NCBI RefSeq assembly: GCF_026552795.1 | Contig: NZ_JANFPI010000001.1 | Location: 434,001-498,000 of the forward strand | From: Ectorhizobium quercum | GTDB lineage: Bacteria; Pseudomonadota; Alphaproteobacteria; Rhizobiales; Rhizobiaceae | Length of the DNA stretch: 64,000 nt | Direction of reading: 5' to 3' | Part shown: positions 44,832-53,707 of the stretch, piece after piece | Position numbering within the stretch: the stretch's first letter is position 1 | How the letters are laid out: every line of letters begins with the position of its first letter | The notes under the pieces: generated by a model | The model's input: the letters and a program-made list of their open reading frames with translations, nothing else | The model's database searches: none | Told to the model about the DNA's origin: nothing | Made by a program: the position numbers and the translations under genes

Positions 44832-45646
44832 AGCGGGTCGGGCTCAACCTTTATCTCGGGGGCGCGCTGGTCGGCATGCTGCTCGTCATGGCCTTTCTCG
44901 GCATGGTCTGGACGCCGCACGATCCTCTGGCGATGAATTTTTCCGCCCGGCTTTCCCCGCCCGGCCCCGGTCATTGGCTCGGAACGGACGAATTCGGGCG
45001 CGACCAGTTGAGCCGCCTGATGAAGGGCGCGGCGACGAGTGTCAGAATCAGCGTGCTGACCGTCATTCTCGCCATTGCCAGCGGCACGGTGCTCGGCGTG
45101 GTCAGCGGCTTCCTGCGCGGCTGGGTCGACCGCGTGATCATGGCGGTCAACGATGTGCTGCTCGCCTTTCCCGGGCTGCTGTTCGCGCTCGGCCTGCTTG
45201 CCGTGCTCGGGGCGAGCGAAAGCGGCATCATCCTGTCGCTCGGCCTCATCTACATGTCGTCCGTCGTGCGCGTGGTGCGCGGCACGGTTCTCGGCCTCAG
45301 GGCGCGGGAATTCGTGGAAGCCTCATCGGTGATGGGCAATTCCAGCCTGTTCACCATGCGCCGGCATATCCTGCCGAATTGCGTGGCGCCGCTGACGGTG
45401 CTTGCGACGTCGATCTGCGGCTGGACGATGCTGGCGGAAAGCTCCCTCAGCTTTCTCGGTCTGGGCGTCGCGCCGCCGGCGCCGACCTGGGGGAACATGC
45501 TCGCCGGCAGCCGTTCCTTTCTCGATCAGGCCGTCTGGCTGGTGGTGTTTCCCGGACTTTGCATCTCCCTGTCGCTTCTCGGCATCAATCTTCTCGGCGA
45601 TGCCCTGCGCGACATGCTCGACCCCCGCATGAGGAAACGCGCATGA
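44828..45646 (+). CDS. Peptide-type ABC transporter permease, DppC-like (cluster B)
   Basis: A 272-residue permease. TM1 is at about 9-27, then GPGHWLGTDEFGRDQLSRLMKGAA and further TMs. The coupling loop EFVEASSVMGNSSLFTMRRHILPN and LSFLGLGVAPPAPTWGNML follow. The ATG overlaps the DppB-like stop, and its own stop overlaps the ATPase start, so the three genes are coupled. Confidence 0.93.
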   Translation: MKRVGLNLYLGGALVGMLLVMAFLGMVWTPHDPLAMNFSARLSPPGPGHWLGTDEFGRDQLSRLMKGAATSVRISVLTVILAIASGTVLGVVSGFLRGWVDRVIMAVNDVLLAFPGLLFALGLLAVLGASESGIILSLGLIYMSSVVRVVRGTVLGLRAREFVEASSVMGNSSLFTMRRHILPNCVAPLTVLATSICGWTMLAESSLSFLGLGVAPPAPTWGNMLAGSRSFLDQAVWLVVFPGLCISLSLLGINLLGDALRDMLDPRMRKRA

Positions 45647-47304
45647 CGGACGCACCGCTTCTGGAGATCGGGAACCTCTCGCTCGGGATACCGGACATAG
45701 ACCTGACCATCGTGCGCAATGCCAGTCTCACCATCAAAGCGGCGGAGACCGTCGGTATCGTCGGCGAATCCGGCTCGGGCAAGACCATGCTCGGCCGGGC
45801 GGTGATCGGCCTTTCGCCGCCGCCGGTCCGGGTGACGGAAGGCGACATCCGCTTCCGTGGCGCCTCCTTCCGTTCGATGAGCGAGAAGGCGATGCGCGCC
45901 ATTCGCGGGCCGGGCGTCTCGATGATCTTCCAGGAGCCGATGACGTCGCTCAATCCGTCGATGACCATCGGCAGGCAGATGGAGGAAGGGCTGGCGCTGC
46001 ACGGAGGTATCGATGCCAACGAACGTCGCCGGCGCATTCTCGCCATGCTCGAGCGGGTCGGCATCGGTGACGGCGAGCGGCTGCTGCGCGCTTACCCTCA
46101 CGAATTTTCCGGCGGGATGCGCCAGCGCATCATGATTGCCAGCGCCATGCTTCTGAAACCGGCGTTGCTGATCGCCGACGAGCCGACGACGGCGCTCGAT
46201 GCCGTCACGCAACGCGACATCATGGATCTCCTTGCCGAACTGACCCGGGAATACCGCACGGCGGTCATGCTCATCAGTCACGACCTGCCGATGGTCGCGC
46301 GCTACGCCGACCGGATCGTCGTCATGCAGCACGGCGATATCGTGGAAACGGGCAGGAAGGATACCGTTCTTGCCGCGCCCGCGCACGACTATACCCGCAA
46401 ACTTTTGTCCTCCCTGCCGGTGCGCGGCCCTTCGCGGCCGAAAGCGGAGGGCGACCCGCTGATATCCGTGGAAAAGCTCGGCGTGACGTTCATGAAACGG
46501 GGCGGATTGTTCGCCCGCAACGGCATCAAGCAGGCCGTGCGCGGGGTCAACCTCGATATCCGGGCCGGGGAGGTGGTGGCCGTGGTAGGTGGCTCCGGCT
46601 CCGGCAAGACGACACTCGCCCGGGCGATTGCCGGTCTGACGGCTTACCAGAGCGGCGCGATCCGCTTTCGCGGTCTCGATCTTTCGGACGCCAGGGGGCA
46701 GGCGAGGGCGCAATACCGCAGGCAATGCCATATGGTGTTTCAGGATCCGTTCTCGTCGCTCGACCCGCGCATGAAGGTCGGTGAGCTGATCGCCGAAAGC
46801 CTGTGCATCCTGCCTGAAATCCCGCAATCCGATCATGCCCGGCTGGTCAGCGAGGCGCTGGCCGATGTCTCGCTCGATCCCGGGCTTGCGGAGCGGTATC
46901 CGCACCAGCTTTCCGGCGGTCAGCGCCAGCGCGTGGCGATTGCCCGCGCGCTGGTGCGGCGCCCGTCTTTCGTGATCGCCGACGAAGCTGTTTCCGCGCT
47001 CGACGTCACCGTGCGCGCGCAGGTGCTCGCCCTGCTGGCCGACCTGCAACGGAAATACGGTTTCGCCTGCCTGTTCATCACCCACGACCTCGCGGTCGTG
47101 GAGCAGATCGCCGATCGCGTGATCGTGATGCAGAACGGCGAGATCGTCGAGGAAGGCACGCGCGATGAAATCCTCGATGAGCCTCGCCATCCTTACACGC
47201 TGAAATTGCTCAGCGCGATTCCCGTGCTCGAACCGACGAACACCGGCGGCCTGACGCTGAAATGGCGGCATACGCCCGTCTCCGACGCAACGCCGCTGAA
47301 CTGA
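45643..47304 (+). CDS. Peptide-type ABC transporter, fused double ATPase (cluster B)
   Basis: A 553-residue chain with two complete ATPase halves. The first has GESGSGKTMLG, FSGGMRQR and LLIADEPTTALD. The second has GGSGSGKTTLA, LSGGQRQR and FVIADEAVSALD. Both carry the C-terminal oligopeptide-transporter tails (HDYTRKLLSSLP and HPYTLKLLSAIP). Paralogous to the fused ATPase of cluster A. The ATG is at 45643 (overlap ATGA); the frame is open far upstream within the permease gene but that part is not coding. Confidence 0.93.
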   Translation: MTDAPLLEIGNLSLGIPDIDLTIVRNASLTIKAAETVGIVGESGSGKTMLGRAVIGLSPPPVRVTEGDIRFRGASFRSMSEKAMRAIRGPGVSMIFQEPMTSLNPSMTIGRQMEEGLALHGGIDANERRRRILAMLERVGIGDGERLLRAYPHEFSGGMRQRIMIASAMLLKPALLIADEPTTALDAVTQRDIMDLLAELTREYRTAVMLISHDLPMVARYADRIVVMQHGDIVETGRKDTVLAAPAHDYTRKLLSSLPVRGPSRPKAEGDPLISVEKLGVTFMKRGGLFARNGIKQAVRGVNLDIRAGEVVAVVGGSGSGKTTLARAIAGLTAYQSGAIRFRGLDLSDARGQARAQYRRQCHMVFQDPFSSLDPRMKVGELIAESLCILPEIPQSDHARLVSEALADVSLDPGLAERYPHQLSGGQRQRVAIARALVRRPSFVIADEAVSALDVTVRAQVLALLADLQRKYGFACLFITHDLAVVEQIADRVIVMQNGEIVEEGTRDEILDEPRHPYTLKLLSAIPVLEPTNTGGLTLKWRHTPVSDATPLN

Positions 47305-47317
47305 AAGGAGAAGCCGG

Positions 47318-48175
47318 ATGGCCGACACACTCGCAAAACAACGGCAAGGGCACGGAATCAAGCTGAGCTTCTACGATTTCGGTGCGACACCCTTCTTCGC
47401 CAGCCAGATGGACCAGCGGTTCAGCTATTGCCTCTATGTGCCGCAGGATTACAGCGAGACGGAGGATAAACGGTACGATCTTGCCGTGATCGTTCACGGC
47501 ACGGGGCGGACCGCGACGTGGTATCGTGATCGCTTCGCCGATTTCGCCGAGAAGAACGATTGCATCGTCCTGGCGCCGCTCTTTCCGGTCGGCATTATCG
47601 AACCGGGAGAACTGGCCAACTACAAGCGCATCGAATTCCACGGCATCCGTTACGATTTCGTGCTTCTGTCGATGGTCGACGAGGTTGCCGCAAAGTACCG
47701 TCTCCGCGACCGGGGGTTCCTGATGTACGGCTATTCCGGCGGCGGTCAGTTCTGCCAGCGCCTCTTCATGCTGCATCCGCAACGGCTGATGGCCGTTTCC
47801 ATTGGCGCACCGGGCGTGGTGACGCTGCTGAACGCCGATTACGACTGGTGGGTCGGCGTTCGCGACATCGGGCAGAGGTTCGGCCGGGAGATCGACCTCG
47901 AAGCGATGCGAAGCGTCGCTGTGCAGACGCTGATCGGCAGCGAGGATACGCAGACCTGGGAAATCACCATTCCCCGCGACAGCAAGCTCTGGATGGACGG
48001 TGCCGAACTCCAGGGCGCCAATCGGCTCGACCGCATCGAGGCGCTTGCGCGGTCTTTCGAGGCCGCCGGCATCCGGGTGCGCCGGGATGTCGTGCCGGGG
48101 GTGGCTCATTCGCCTTTCGACATGGCCGATCCGGCCGAAGACTTCTTCAGCAGCGTCCTCAAAGAAAAAAACTGA
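47318..48175 (+). CDS. Alpha/beta hydrolase (esterase-like), cluster B
   Basis: A 285-residue cytoplasmic serine hydrolase with elbow GYSGGGQF (S140), oxyanion region IVHGTGRTA, Asp in GSEDTQ and His in GVAHSP as likely triad members. Paralogue of 28094-28939: both keep MDQRFSYC, DFAE-N, LAPLFP-GI-EPG and a central DWWVG. ATG 47318 follows AAAGGAGAAGC. It is placed between the ATPase and the binding-protein gene, and it is one of the components common to both clusters. Confidence 0.8.
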   Translation: MADTLAKQRQGHGIKLSFYDFGATPFFASQMDQRFSYCLYVPQDYSETEDKRYDLAVIVHGTGRTATWYRDRFADFAEKNDCIVLAPLFPVGIIEPGELANYKRIEFHGIRYDFVLLSMVDEVAAKYRLRDRGFLMYGYSGGGQFCQRLFMLHPQRLMAVSIGAPGVVTLLNADYDWWVGVRDIGQRFGREIDLEAMRSVAVQTLIGSEDTQTWEITIPRDSKLWMDGAELQGANRLDRIEALARSFEAAGIRVRRDVVPGVAHSPFDMADPAEDFFSSVLKEKN

Positions 48176-48205
48176 CGCGCAACCTCCAGCAACGGGAACA
48201 GGATC

Positions 48206-49765
48206 ATGAGATTGAAAATACGATATTCGCTCGCTTCGGCTCTGGCAGGTGTGCTCGCCATGACGGCGCCTGCTTTGGCGGCGGACGCCGGCACGCTGCG
48301 GGTGGCGATCCATTCGGACATCGCCAGCCTCAACCCGGGCGTCAATCGCGACGCCAATTCCGACATGGTGCTTTTACACATCGCCGAGGGTCTCGTGGCG
48401 TTCGGCGACGATCTTTCCGTCAAGCCGATGCTGGCCGAAAGCTGGACCGTGAACGACGACAGCACGGTCTACGAGTTTCGCCTGCGGTCCGGCGTCACCT
48501 TTCATGACGGCAGGCCGCTGACCGCCGAAGACGTCGCCTGGAACTTCGAGCGTTATCTCGATCCGGCCACGGCGTTCCAGTGCGTCGGCCGCTACAACGG
48601 CCAGATCGGTCCGAAGCTGGCGAAGATCGAAGCCGTCGACGCCACGACGGTCCGCTTCACCTTCGATGCCTCCGCGCCGAATTTCCTCACGACGCTTGCG
48701 ACTGTGCAATGCACGCCGTGGATCATCGCCAGGTCTTCGGTCGACGAGAAGGGAGCGTTCGTGAAACCGGTCGGAACCGGCCCCTATACGTTCGATTCCA
48801 TGCAGAACGGACGCTATCTCGATCTCGTCCGCTACGCGGATTACACGGCCCTTCCGGGCGGCAAGGACGGTCTGGCGGGCAACAAGACCTCGTCCATCGA
48901 ACGGCTCCGCTTCATGACGGTGCCGGACGCCAGCACCCGGTCCAACGGCTTGCAGGCAGGCGAGATCGATGTGATCGACGAAGTCGAGCCCACCCTGTTC
49001 GACAGCCTGAAGGCGAACGGGATCACCGTCGATATCCAGCCGACGCCGGCCTGGATGACGCTTCAGCTCCAGACGGGCGCGCCGGTGCTGGCCGATCCGC
49101 GCATGCGGCAGGCAATCGCCCATGCCATCGACCTCGGGCAGCTTTCGGAAGCGCTGGGCGGCGGTCTCTACAAGCCGAATCCATCGGTGCTTTCCGAAGG
49201 AACCTATTATTACGACAACGCCGCCGCCGCATGGCCCGCTTTCGACATCGAGGCATCGCGCAAGCTGGCGGGCGAGGCCGGATACAAGGGCGAGCCGATC
49301 GGCCTCCTGGTCGCCAACCGCCAGAATCGCGTGCAGGTGGCGACCATCGTCCAGGCGATGCTGCTTCAGGCGGGGATCAATGTGCGCCTCGATGTGCGGG
49401 ACTGGGCGAGCCAGCTCGACCAGTACCGTTCCGGCAATTACGAACTGGCGATCTTTGCCTATTCCGCCCGCCTCGACCCGCTCCTCAGTTTCCAGTCGCT
49501 GATCGGCGACAAGAAGGCCGAGCCGACCCGCATGTGGGATGACGGGACCGCCTCGGCCCTGCTGGATAGGGTGGAGGCCCTGCGCGAGCCGGCCGATCGC
49601 AAGGCGGTGTTCTCCGAACTGAATGCCGAAATGGGCAAACAGGTGCCGATCCTCGGCCTCTACAACATTCCGAGCGTCACGGCGCTTGCGCCTTCGGTGA
49701 AGGACTATGCCGGCTGGCAGGGCGGCACCCACCGCTTCTGGGGCGTTTCCAAGATTGCGAACTGA
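48206..49765 (+). CDS. Periplasmic peptide/opine-type substrate-binding protein (cluster B)
   Basis: SBP family 5 protein of 519 residues. Signal peptide about 1-26 (ending APALAAD). PMLAESWTVNDDSTVYEFRLR and DGRPLTAEDVAWNFE are family 5 signatures. Its ends match the cluster A protein (PGVNRDA near residue 45; WQGGTHRFWGV at the end), supporting related ligands. It comes after, not before, the permease genes, unlike cluster A. The amidase gene begins 17 bp after its stop. Confidence 0.91.
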   Translation: MRLKIRYSLASALAGVLAMTAPALAADAGTLRVAIHSDIASLNPGVNRDANSDMVLLHIAEGLVAFGDDLSVKPMLAESWTVNDDSTVYEFRLRSGVTFHDGRPLTAEDVAWNFERYLDPATAFQCVGRYNGQIGPKLAKIEAVDATTVRFTFDASAPNFLTTLATVQCTPWIIARSSVDEKGAFVKPVGTGPYTFDSMQNGRYLDLVRYADYTALPGGKDGLAGNKTSSIERLRFMTVPDASTRSNGLQAGEIDVIDEVEPTLFDSLKANGITVDIQPTPAWMTLQLQTGAPVLADPRMRQAIAHAIDLGQLSEALGGGLYKPNPSVLSEGTYYYDNAAAAWPAFDIEASRKLAGEAGYKGEPIGLLVANRQNRVQVATIVQAMLLQAGINVRLDVRDWASQLDQYRSGNYELAIFAYSARLDPLLSFQSLIGDKKAEPTRMWDDGTASALLDRVEALREPADRKAVFSELNAEMGKQVPILGLYNIPSVTALAPSVKDYAGWQGGTHRFWGVSKIAN

Positions 49766-49782
49766 AGAAGAGCGAACGCGGA

Positions 49783-51219
49783 ATGACGATGCGGGATTTC
49801 AATTATGAAACGTCTGACGCCGTGGGCGTTGCCGAGGCCATCGCCGCCGGTGTCCTCACACCGGGGGAGGCCGTGGAGGAGGCGTTCGCCGCCATCGGCA
49901 GGGTCAATCCCGCCTTGAATGCCGTCATCCTCGAAATGCGGGAGGCGGCTGAGGCGCAGCTCGCGGCGCTTCCGGCGGATGCCCCCTTGCGGGGCGTTCC
50001 TGTCCTGCTGAAGGACGACTGCCCGTCCTATGCCGGTGTCGCCATGTCCTTCGGCTGCCGGGCGGCGGTCGGCAACGTGTCGAGGACCGATCATGCCATC
50101 GTGACCCGCTATCGCGCGGCGGGTCTCGTCGTCGTCGGTAAGACGAACATGCCGGAAATGTCCTGCAACATCGCGACGGAGCCGACCCTGCACGGCGCCA
50201 CGCTCAACCCCTGGAATGTCGAGCGCAGCGTCGGCGGCTCGTCCGGCGGTTCCGCCGCCGCCGTCGCCTCGGGCATGGTGCCGGTGGCCTATGGAAACGA
50301 CGGCGCGGGCTCGATCCGTATTCCCGCAGCCAATACCGGTCTTTTCGGCCTCAAGCCGTCGCGCGGCCGCACGCCCTGCGGTCCGGTCTCCTCGGAAAAC
50401 TGGGGCGGTCTCGTCTGTCACCATGTGCTGACGCGCAGCGTCCGCGATTCAGCCCTGATGCTGGATCTGACGTCCGCGCAGGAACCGGGCGCGCTCTATG
50501 CCGCGCCCGTGCCCCGGGGCAGCTTCCTTTCTGCGTTGAATGCAAAATCAGGCCCGATGCGCATCGGGATCGTGTCCGATGCCGGTCTCGGCATGCCGGT
50601 CGACCCCGAAGTGGGCGCGGCTCTGGATCGTGCAGCGACGAAGATGGAGGCGCTCGGCCATGCCGTCGTTCCGATTGCGTTCGCCCATGACGGCGAGGCG
50701 CTGGCCGACGCGCTGCAAAAGCTGATCGCCACCTATACGGCCATCGAGGTGGACGATATCGCACGCGACATGGCTTGCCCTGCCGATGACCGGCATTTCG
50801 AGCCGGTGAACCTCGCGCTGGCCGACTACGGCCGCAGCCTGGCGGCGACGGACGTCATCCGGGCGCGCAGCCTTGCGAATGCGACCGCGCGTTGCTTTGC
50901 CCGTACCTTCTCCGACGTCGATATGGTCATGTCTCCGGTGACACCCTGCCTGCCGCAGCCGCTGGGGACGTTCGATGTGCGCAGCGCGGACTGGCGGCAT
51001 TTCATCGGACTGTTCCTTTCAGGGAGCGTGTTCACGCATCCCGCCAACGCGGCGGGCATTCCTGCGATGAGCGTTCCGCTGGAGACGAGCGCGAGCGGCT
51101 TGCCCGTCGGCACGCAATTCATGGCTCCTTACGGCGAAGAAGCACGGCTTCTCATGCTCGCGGCCGATCTCGAACGTCATTATCCGTGGTCGGCCCGCCG
51201 TCCGCTCATTCATGCCTGA
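49783..51219 (+). CDS. Amidase-signature family amidase
   Basis: Ser-cisSer-Lys amidase of 478 residues that hydrolyses a carboxamide, aryl- or acyl-amide bond. The catalytic residues fit K77 (VLLKDD), S153 (GGSSGGS) and S177 (NDGAGSIRIPA). NLSDYxGxxxPT-like tRNA amidotransferase features (GatA partner proteins GatB/GatC) are not nearby, so it is a free-standing amidase. Cytoplasmic. It probably acts on the same imported compounds as the C45 hydrolase and the alpha/beta hydrolase upstream. Confidence 0.9.
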   Translation: MTMRDFNYETSDAVGVAEAIAAGVLTPGEAVEEAFAAIGRVNPALNAVILEMREAAEAQLAALPADAPLRGVPVLLKDDCPSYAGVAMSFGCRAAVGNVSRTDHAIVTRYRAAGLVVVGKTNMPEMSCNIATEPTLHGATLNPWNVERSVGGSSGGSAAAVASGMVPVAYGNDGAGSIRIPAANTGLFGLKPSRGRTPCGPVSSENWGGLVCHHVLTRSVRDSALMLDLTSAQEPGALYAAPVPRGSFLSALNAKSGPMRIGIVSDAGLGMPVDPEVGAALDRAATKMEALGHAVVPIAFAHDGEALADALQKLIATYTAIEVDDIARDMACPADDRHFEPVNLALADYGRSLAATDVIRARSLANATARCFARTFSDVDMVMSPVTPCLPQPLGTFDVRSADWRHFIGLFLSGSVFTHPANAAGIPAMSVPLETSASGLPVGTQFMAPYGEEARLLMLAADLERHYPWSARRPLIHA

Positions 51220-51229
51220 GGCTTTCCCG

Positions 51230-51850
51230 ATGCTCTATACCAAGCCCTATTTCGCCCCCCAGGCAGACGAGGAAATTTTCGATCTCGTGGACAGGGTGGT
51301 GCTCGGAACCCTGATCACGCCGCACGAGGAGGGCGTGGCGATCTCGCATCCGATCTTCATGGCCGACAGGAAGCGCAATCGCCTCGTGTCGCATCTGGCT
51401 GCCGGCAACGATCATACCGATCTGATCCGCCACGGCCTGCCTTCGGTTGCGGTTCTGATGGATGCCGGAAGCTACATTTCCTCCTCCTGGTATCCCGCCG
51501 CGCCGGCGCGCGACAGTGCCCCCACCTGGAATTTCATGGTCGTTCATTTTCATGGAAAACCCGAACTCATGTCGACGGCGGCGACGGCGAAACATCTGAG
51601 CGATCTCGTTTCCCATATGGAAAAAGGCCGCGACAAGGCCTGGAAGATGGGGGAGCTGGGCCCCGGAGGACTTGAACGGCGCCTGCCGAATATCCTCGGT
51701 TACGAATTGCCGATCGAGCGGGTGGAGACCCGCTTCAAGCTCGGGCAGGACGAACGCCGGCGTGACATGCTGGCGGCGGAGGACAAGCTGCGGGAGGAAG
51801 GAAAAACGGAACTGGCCGCACGAATGGCACAATACCGCCCCGAGGAGTGA
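51230..51850 (+). CDS. PaiB-like FMN-binding split-barrel protein
   Basis: A 206-residue protein of the PaiB (FMN-binding negative transcriptional regulator) family. The MLYTKPYFA start and ISHPIFMADR, GSYISSSWYP, PTWNFMVVHFHGK are typical. PaiB in Bacillus affects protease and sporulation genes, but many members are probably flavin-binding enzymes. I use ATG 51230 because TGAGGC lies upstream; ATG 51212 would overlap the amidase stop. Last gene of the cluster B operon. Confidence 0.82.
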   Translation: MLYTKPYFAPQADEEIFDLVDRVVLGTLITPHEEGVAISHPIFMADRKRNRLVSHLAAGNDHTDLIRHGLPSVAVLMDAGSYISSSWYPAAPARDSAPTWNFMVVHFHGKPELMSTAATAKHLSDLVSHMEKGRDKAWKMGELGPGGLERRLPNILGYELPIERVETRFKLGQDERRRDMLAAEDKLREEGKTELAARMAQYRPEE

Positions 51851-51958
51851 CCCTGGGGAGGGGTCTCAACAAGCGCAGCCTTTCAACAGAATGCGCCCCC
51901 GTTCATCACGGGGCAATATCACGCCCGGTGAATTTGCAATGAAAATGGCTATGGAACA

Positions 51959-52007
51959 CAGGCCGCAAGAGGCCTGATCTGCTCCCGAAAAGGTTTGGGA
52001 GCAGATC
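51959..52007 (+). terminator. Double hairpin at the end of cluster B
   Basis: CAGGCC-GCAAGA-GGCCTG (51959-51976) is followed directly by GATCTGCTCCC (51976-51986) paired perfectly with GGGAGCAGATC (51997-52007), an 11-bp stem. There is no T-run. It lies 110 bp after the PaiB-like stop and just before the LysR remnant on the other strand, so it could end transcripts from both sides. Confidence 0.55.
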
Positions 52008-52013
52008 GGATCG

Positions 52014-52450
52014 TCAGCCGCTCGACCAGGCGGACGGCTCAAGGTCGAGGTTGGGATAAAGCGCCTTGACGGCAGCGATGTCGTCGTGGAGTTCGGCGAT
52101 CAGCCAGTCCCGGACCTGCGTGACGATCGGGCGGGCGGGCTTGTCGCGCAGCCGGATGAGATGGCATTGCCGGCCCGTCTTCATGAGGTGCTCGCTTGCC
52201 GGCACGAGCGCGGCCGTGCGCAGCCAGTGGGCGACGACGTTCAGCCATCCGAGCGCCACGCCCTGTCCCAACAACGCTGCCTGAACCACGATCGCATAGT
52301 CGGAAAAGATCATCGAATTGACTGCGTCGCCATCATTGGCGGGAGAAAACAGGCTGGACCAGTTCGGCTGGGCATCGCTGAGATTGATCGTCGTGTCGGG
52401 AGCGCGCCTGACATTGATGCCGTCCAGGCCGTGGCTTTCCCGATAGGGGG
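52014..52450 (-). pseudogene. LysR-family regulator, C-terminal fragment
   Basis: About 145 residues with the effector-domain pattern of GcvA-like LysR proteins: INLSDAQPNWSSLF, SMIFSDYAIVVQAALLGQGVALGWLNVVA and a final VRDWLIAELHDDIAA. The N-terminal HTH and half of the effector domain (about 150 residues of a normal 300) are missing. The frame stays open beyond 52450, but the sequence there is an adhesin fragment read from the wrong strand. Broken by deletion or insertion. Confidence 0.75.
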
Positions 52451-52760
52451 CCCGCAAGCGTCGCGACGGGCGATACGTCGGTCGCCGTGGGCTCGCAGTC
52501 TTCGGCCGCCGGCGACGGGGCATCGGCAAGCGAGGGGAACAGCGTGGCGCTGGGTGCCGGTTCAACGACGTCCGAGGTCGTCGCAACCACTGGCACCACG
52601 ATCCGAGGGCAGGGCTATACCTTTGCCGGCGGCACGCCGGTGGGCACGGTATCGATCGGCTCGGAAGGCGCGGAGCGTACCCTGACCAATGTCGCGGCGG
52701 GCCGCATCGGCGCCGGCTCGACCGACGCCGTGAACGGCTCGCAGCTCCACGCCACCAATC
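52450..52760 (+). pseudogene. Internal fragment of a YadA-type trimeric autotransporter adhesin
   Basis: On the plus strand an open segment reads [18 protein letters not shown], then [16 protein letters not shown], and ends [20 protein letters not shown]. These are YadA head-repeat units and the neck/stalk motif of trimeric adhesins, which are normally hundreds to thousands of residues long and end in a beta-barrel anchor. Only about 100 residues remain, with no start, signal or anchor. The frame continues to 53419 but later sequence is antisense to the MmyB regulator. Confidence 0.75.
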
Positions 52761-52780
52761 ATGTGGACCGGCACCCTGCC

Positions 52781-53608
52781 TCAGCGGCACGCCGCCGAAA
52801 TCAGGGAGCGAAAATGGTCCGTCAGCTCAGAGTTCGCCGGGCTGTAAACCATCATGTTGAGGTCGGATCGTCCTTCGACTGCAAAGGTCGAGAATTCAAG
52901 TTCTATCGGCCCGAGGACAGGGTGGTGGAGACGCTTGACGCCTTCTTGGAACCCAGCGATTTCGTTATCGTCCCACAGCGCCTTGAATTCGGGGCTGCTG
53001 GCCGAAAGCTCATCGACCAACCGCTGAATTTCCACGCCGGCACCTGCACGCGTGGCATCGGCGCGGAAAGCGCCGACGACATAGCGGGCGACACTCTGCC
53101 AATCGTCTTGCGCCGCACGTATCCGCTCGTCGGAGAACATCAGGCGAAGGATGTTGCGCCCATCCTTGGGGAGCCTGGCATAGTCCGTCAGAATTACGGT
53201 TGCTGCCGCGTTCCATGCCACCACATCCCATGTGGCCGTCCTGATAATGGCAGGGCTGAAGCGCATGGCATCAAGGACGCGTTGCAGCCGCGGGGTAATG
53301 CTTTCGAACTGGCGGTATCGCGCCTCCGGCGGATGGCCGAAAGCGAGAATGTGAAGGTGGTCGCGTTCGGGCTCTGTCAGCATGAGCGCAGTGGCAATTC
53401 GATCGAGCACATGTGCTGAAGGCGCTCCGCCGCGCCCCTGTTCCAGCCAGGTGTACCAGGTCGGGCTTATGTTCGCGCGCTGGGCGACCTCTTCGCGACG
53501 CAGGCCCGGCGTGCGGCGGCGCCCAACCTGGAAGCCGAACGTCGCGGGATCAAGCCGCATGCGCCGGTCGCGCAGGAATGTGCCCAGGATGTTTTCGAAG
53601 TCGCTCAC
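52781..53608 (-). CDS. XRE-family regulator with MmyB-like ligand domain
   Basis: A 275-residue regulator: HTH at about 13-80 ([21 protein letters not shown] and YTWLEQGRG core), then the MmyB-like PAS-fold domain (about 105-270) with [10 protein letters not shown] and [16 protein letters not shown]. Such proteins often repress a divergent oxidoreductase gene in response to a small hydrophobic ligand. Its 3' end lies 20 bp from the adhesin fragment but appears complete. Divergent from the NAD-epimerase-like gene, with a palindrome between. Confidence 0.88.
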   Translation of the reverse strand: MSDFENILGTFLRDRRMRLDPATFGFQVGRRRTPGLRREEVAQRANISPTWYTWLEQGRGGAPSAHVLDRIATALMLTEPERDHLHILAFGHPPEARYRQFESITPRLQRVLDAMRFSPAIIRTATWDVVAWNAAATVILTDYARLPKDGRNILRLMFSDERIRAAQDDWQSVARYVVGAFRADATRAGAGVEIQRLVDELSASSPEFKALWDDNEIAGFQEGVKRLHHPVLGPIELEFSTFAVEGRSDLNMMVYSPANSELTDHFRSLISAACR

Positions 53609-53622
53609 GCTCGTGATCCTGT

Positions 53623-53636
53623 TGGTAATTATACCA
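53623..53636. promoter_or_regulatory. Palindrome in the divergent promoter of the MmyB-type regulator
   Basis: TGGTA-ATTA-TACCA at 53623-53636, 14 bp upstream of the regulator's start codon. The reverse strand reads TATAAT across its centre, a good -10 box for the regulator. Binding there would block its own promoter, the usual autorepression arrangement. Confidence 0.55.
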
Positions 53637-53707
53637 TGATAAAGTCACTACTTTAACAGGACAATTTTTCATGAGATCAAGCGGCACGTCAATGTCGGAG
53701 ACTTTCC

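Noticed and set aside
52487..53419. A 310-codon plus-strand frame starting with adhesin repeats
   Set aside because: Only about the first 90 codons match a trimeric adhesin. The rest is antisense to the MmyB-type regulator, so the frame is a chance fusion and not a functional adhesin.
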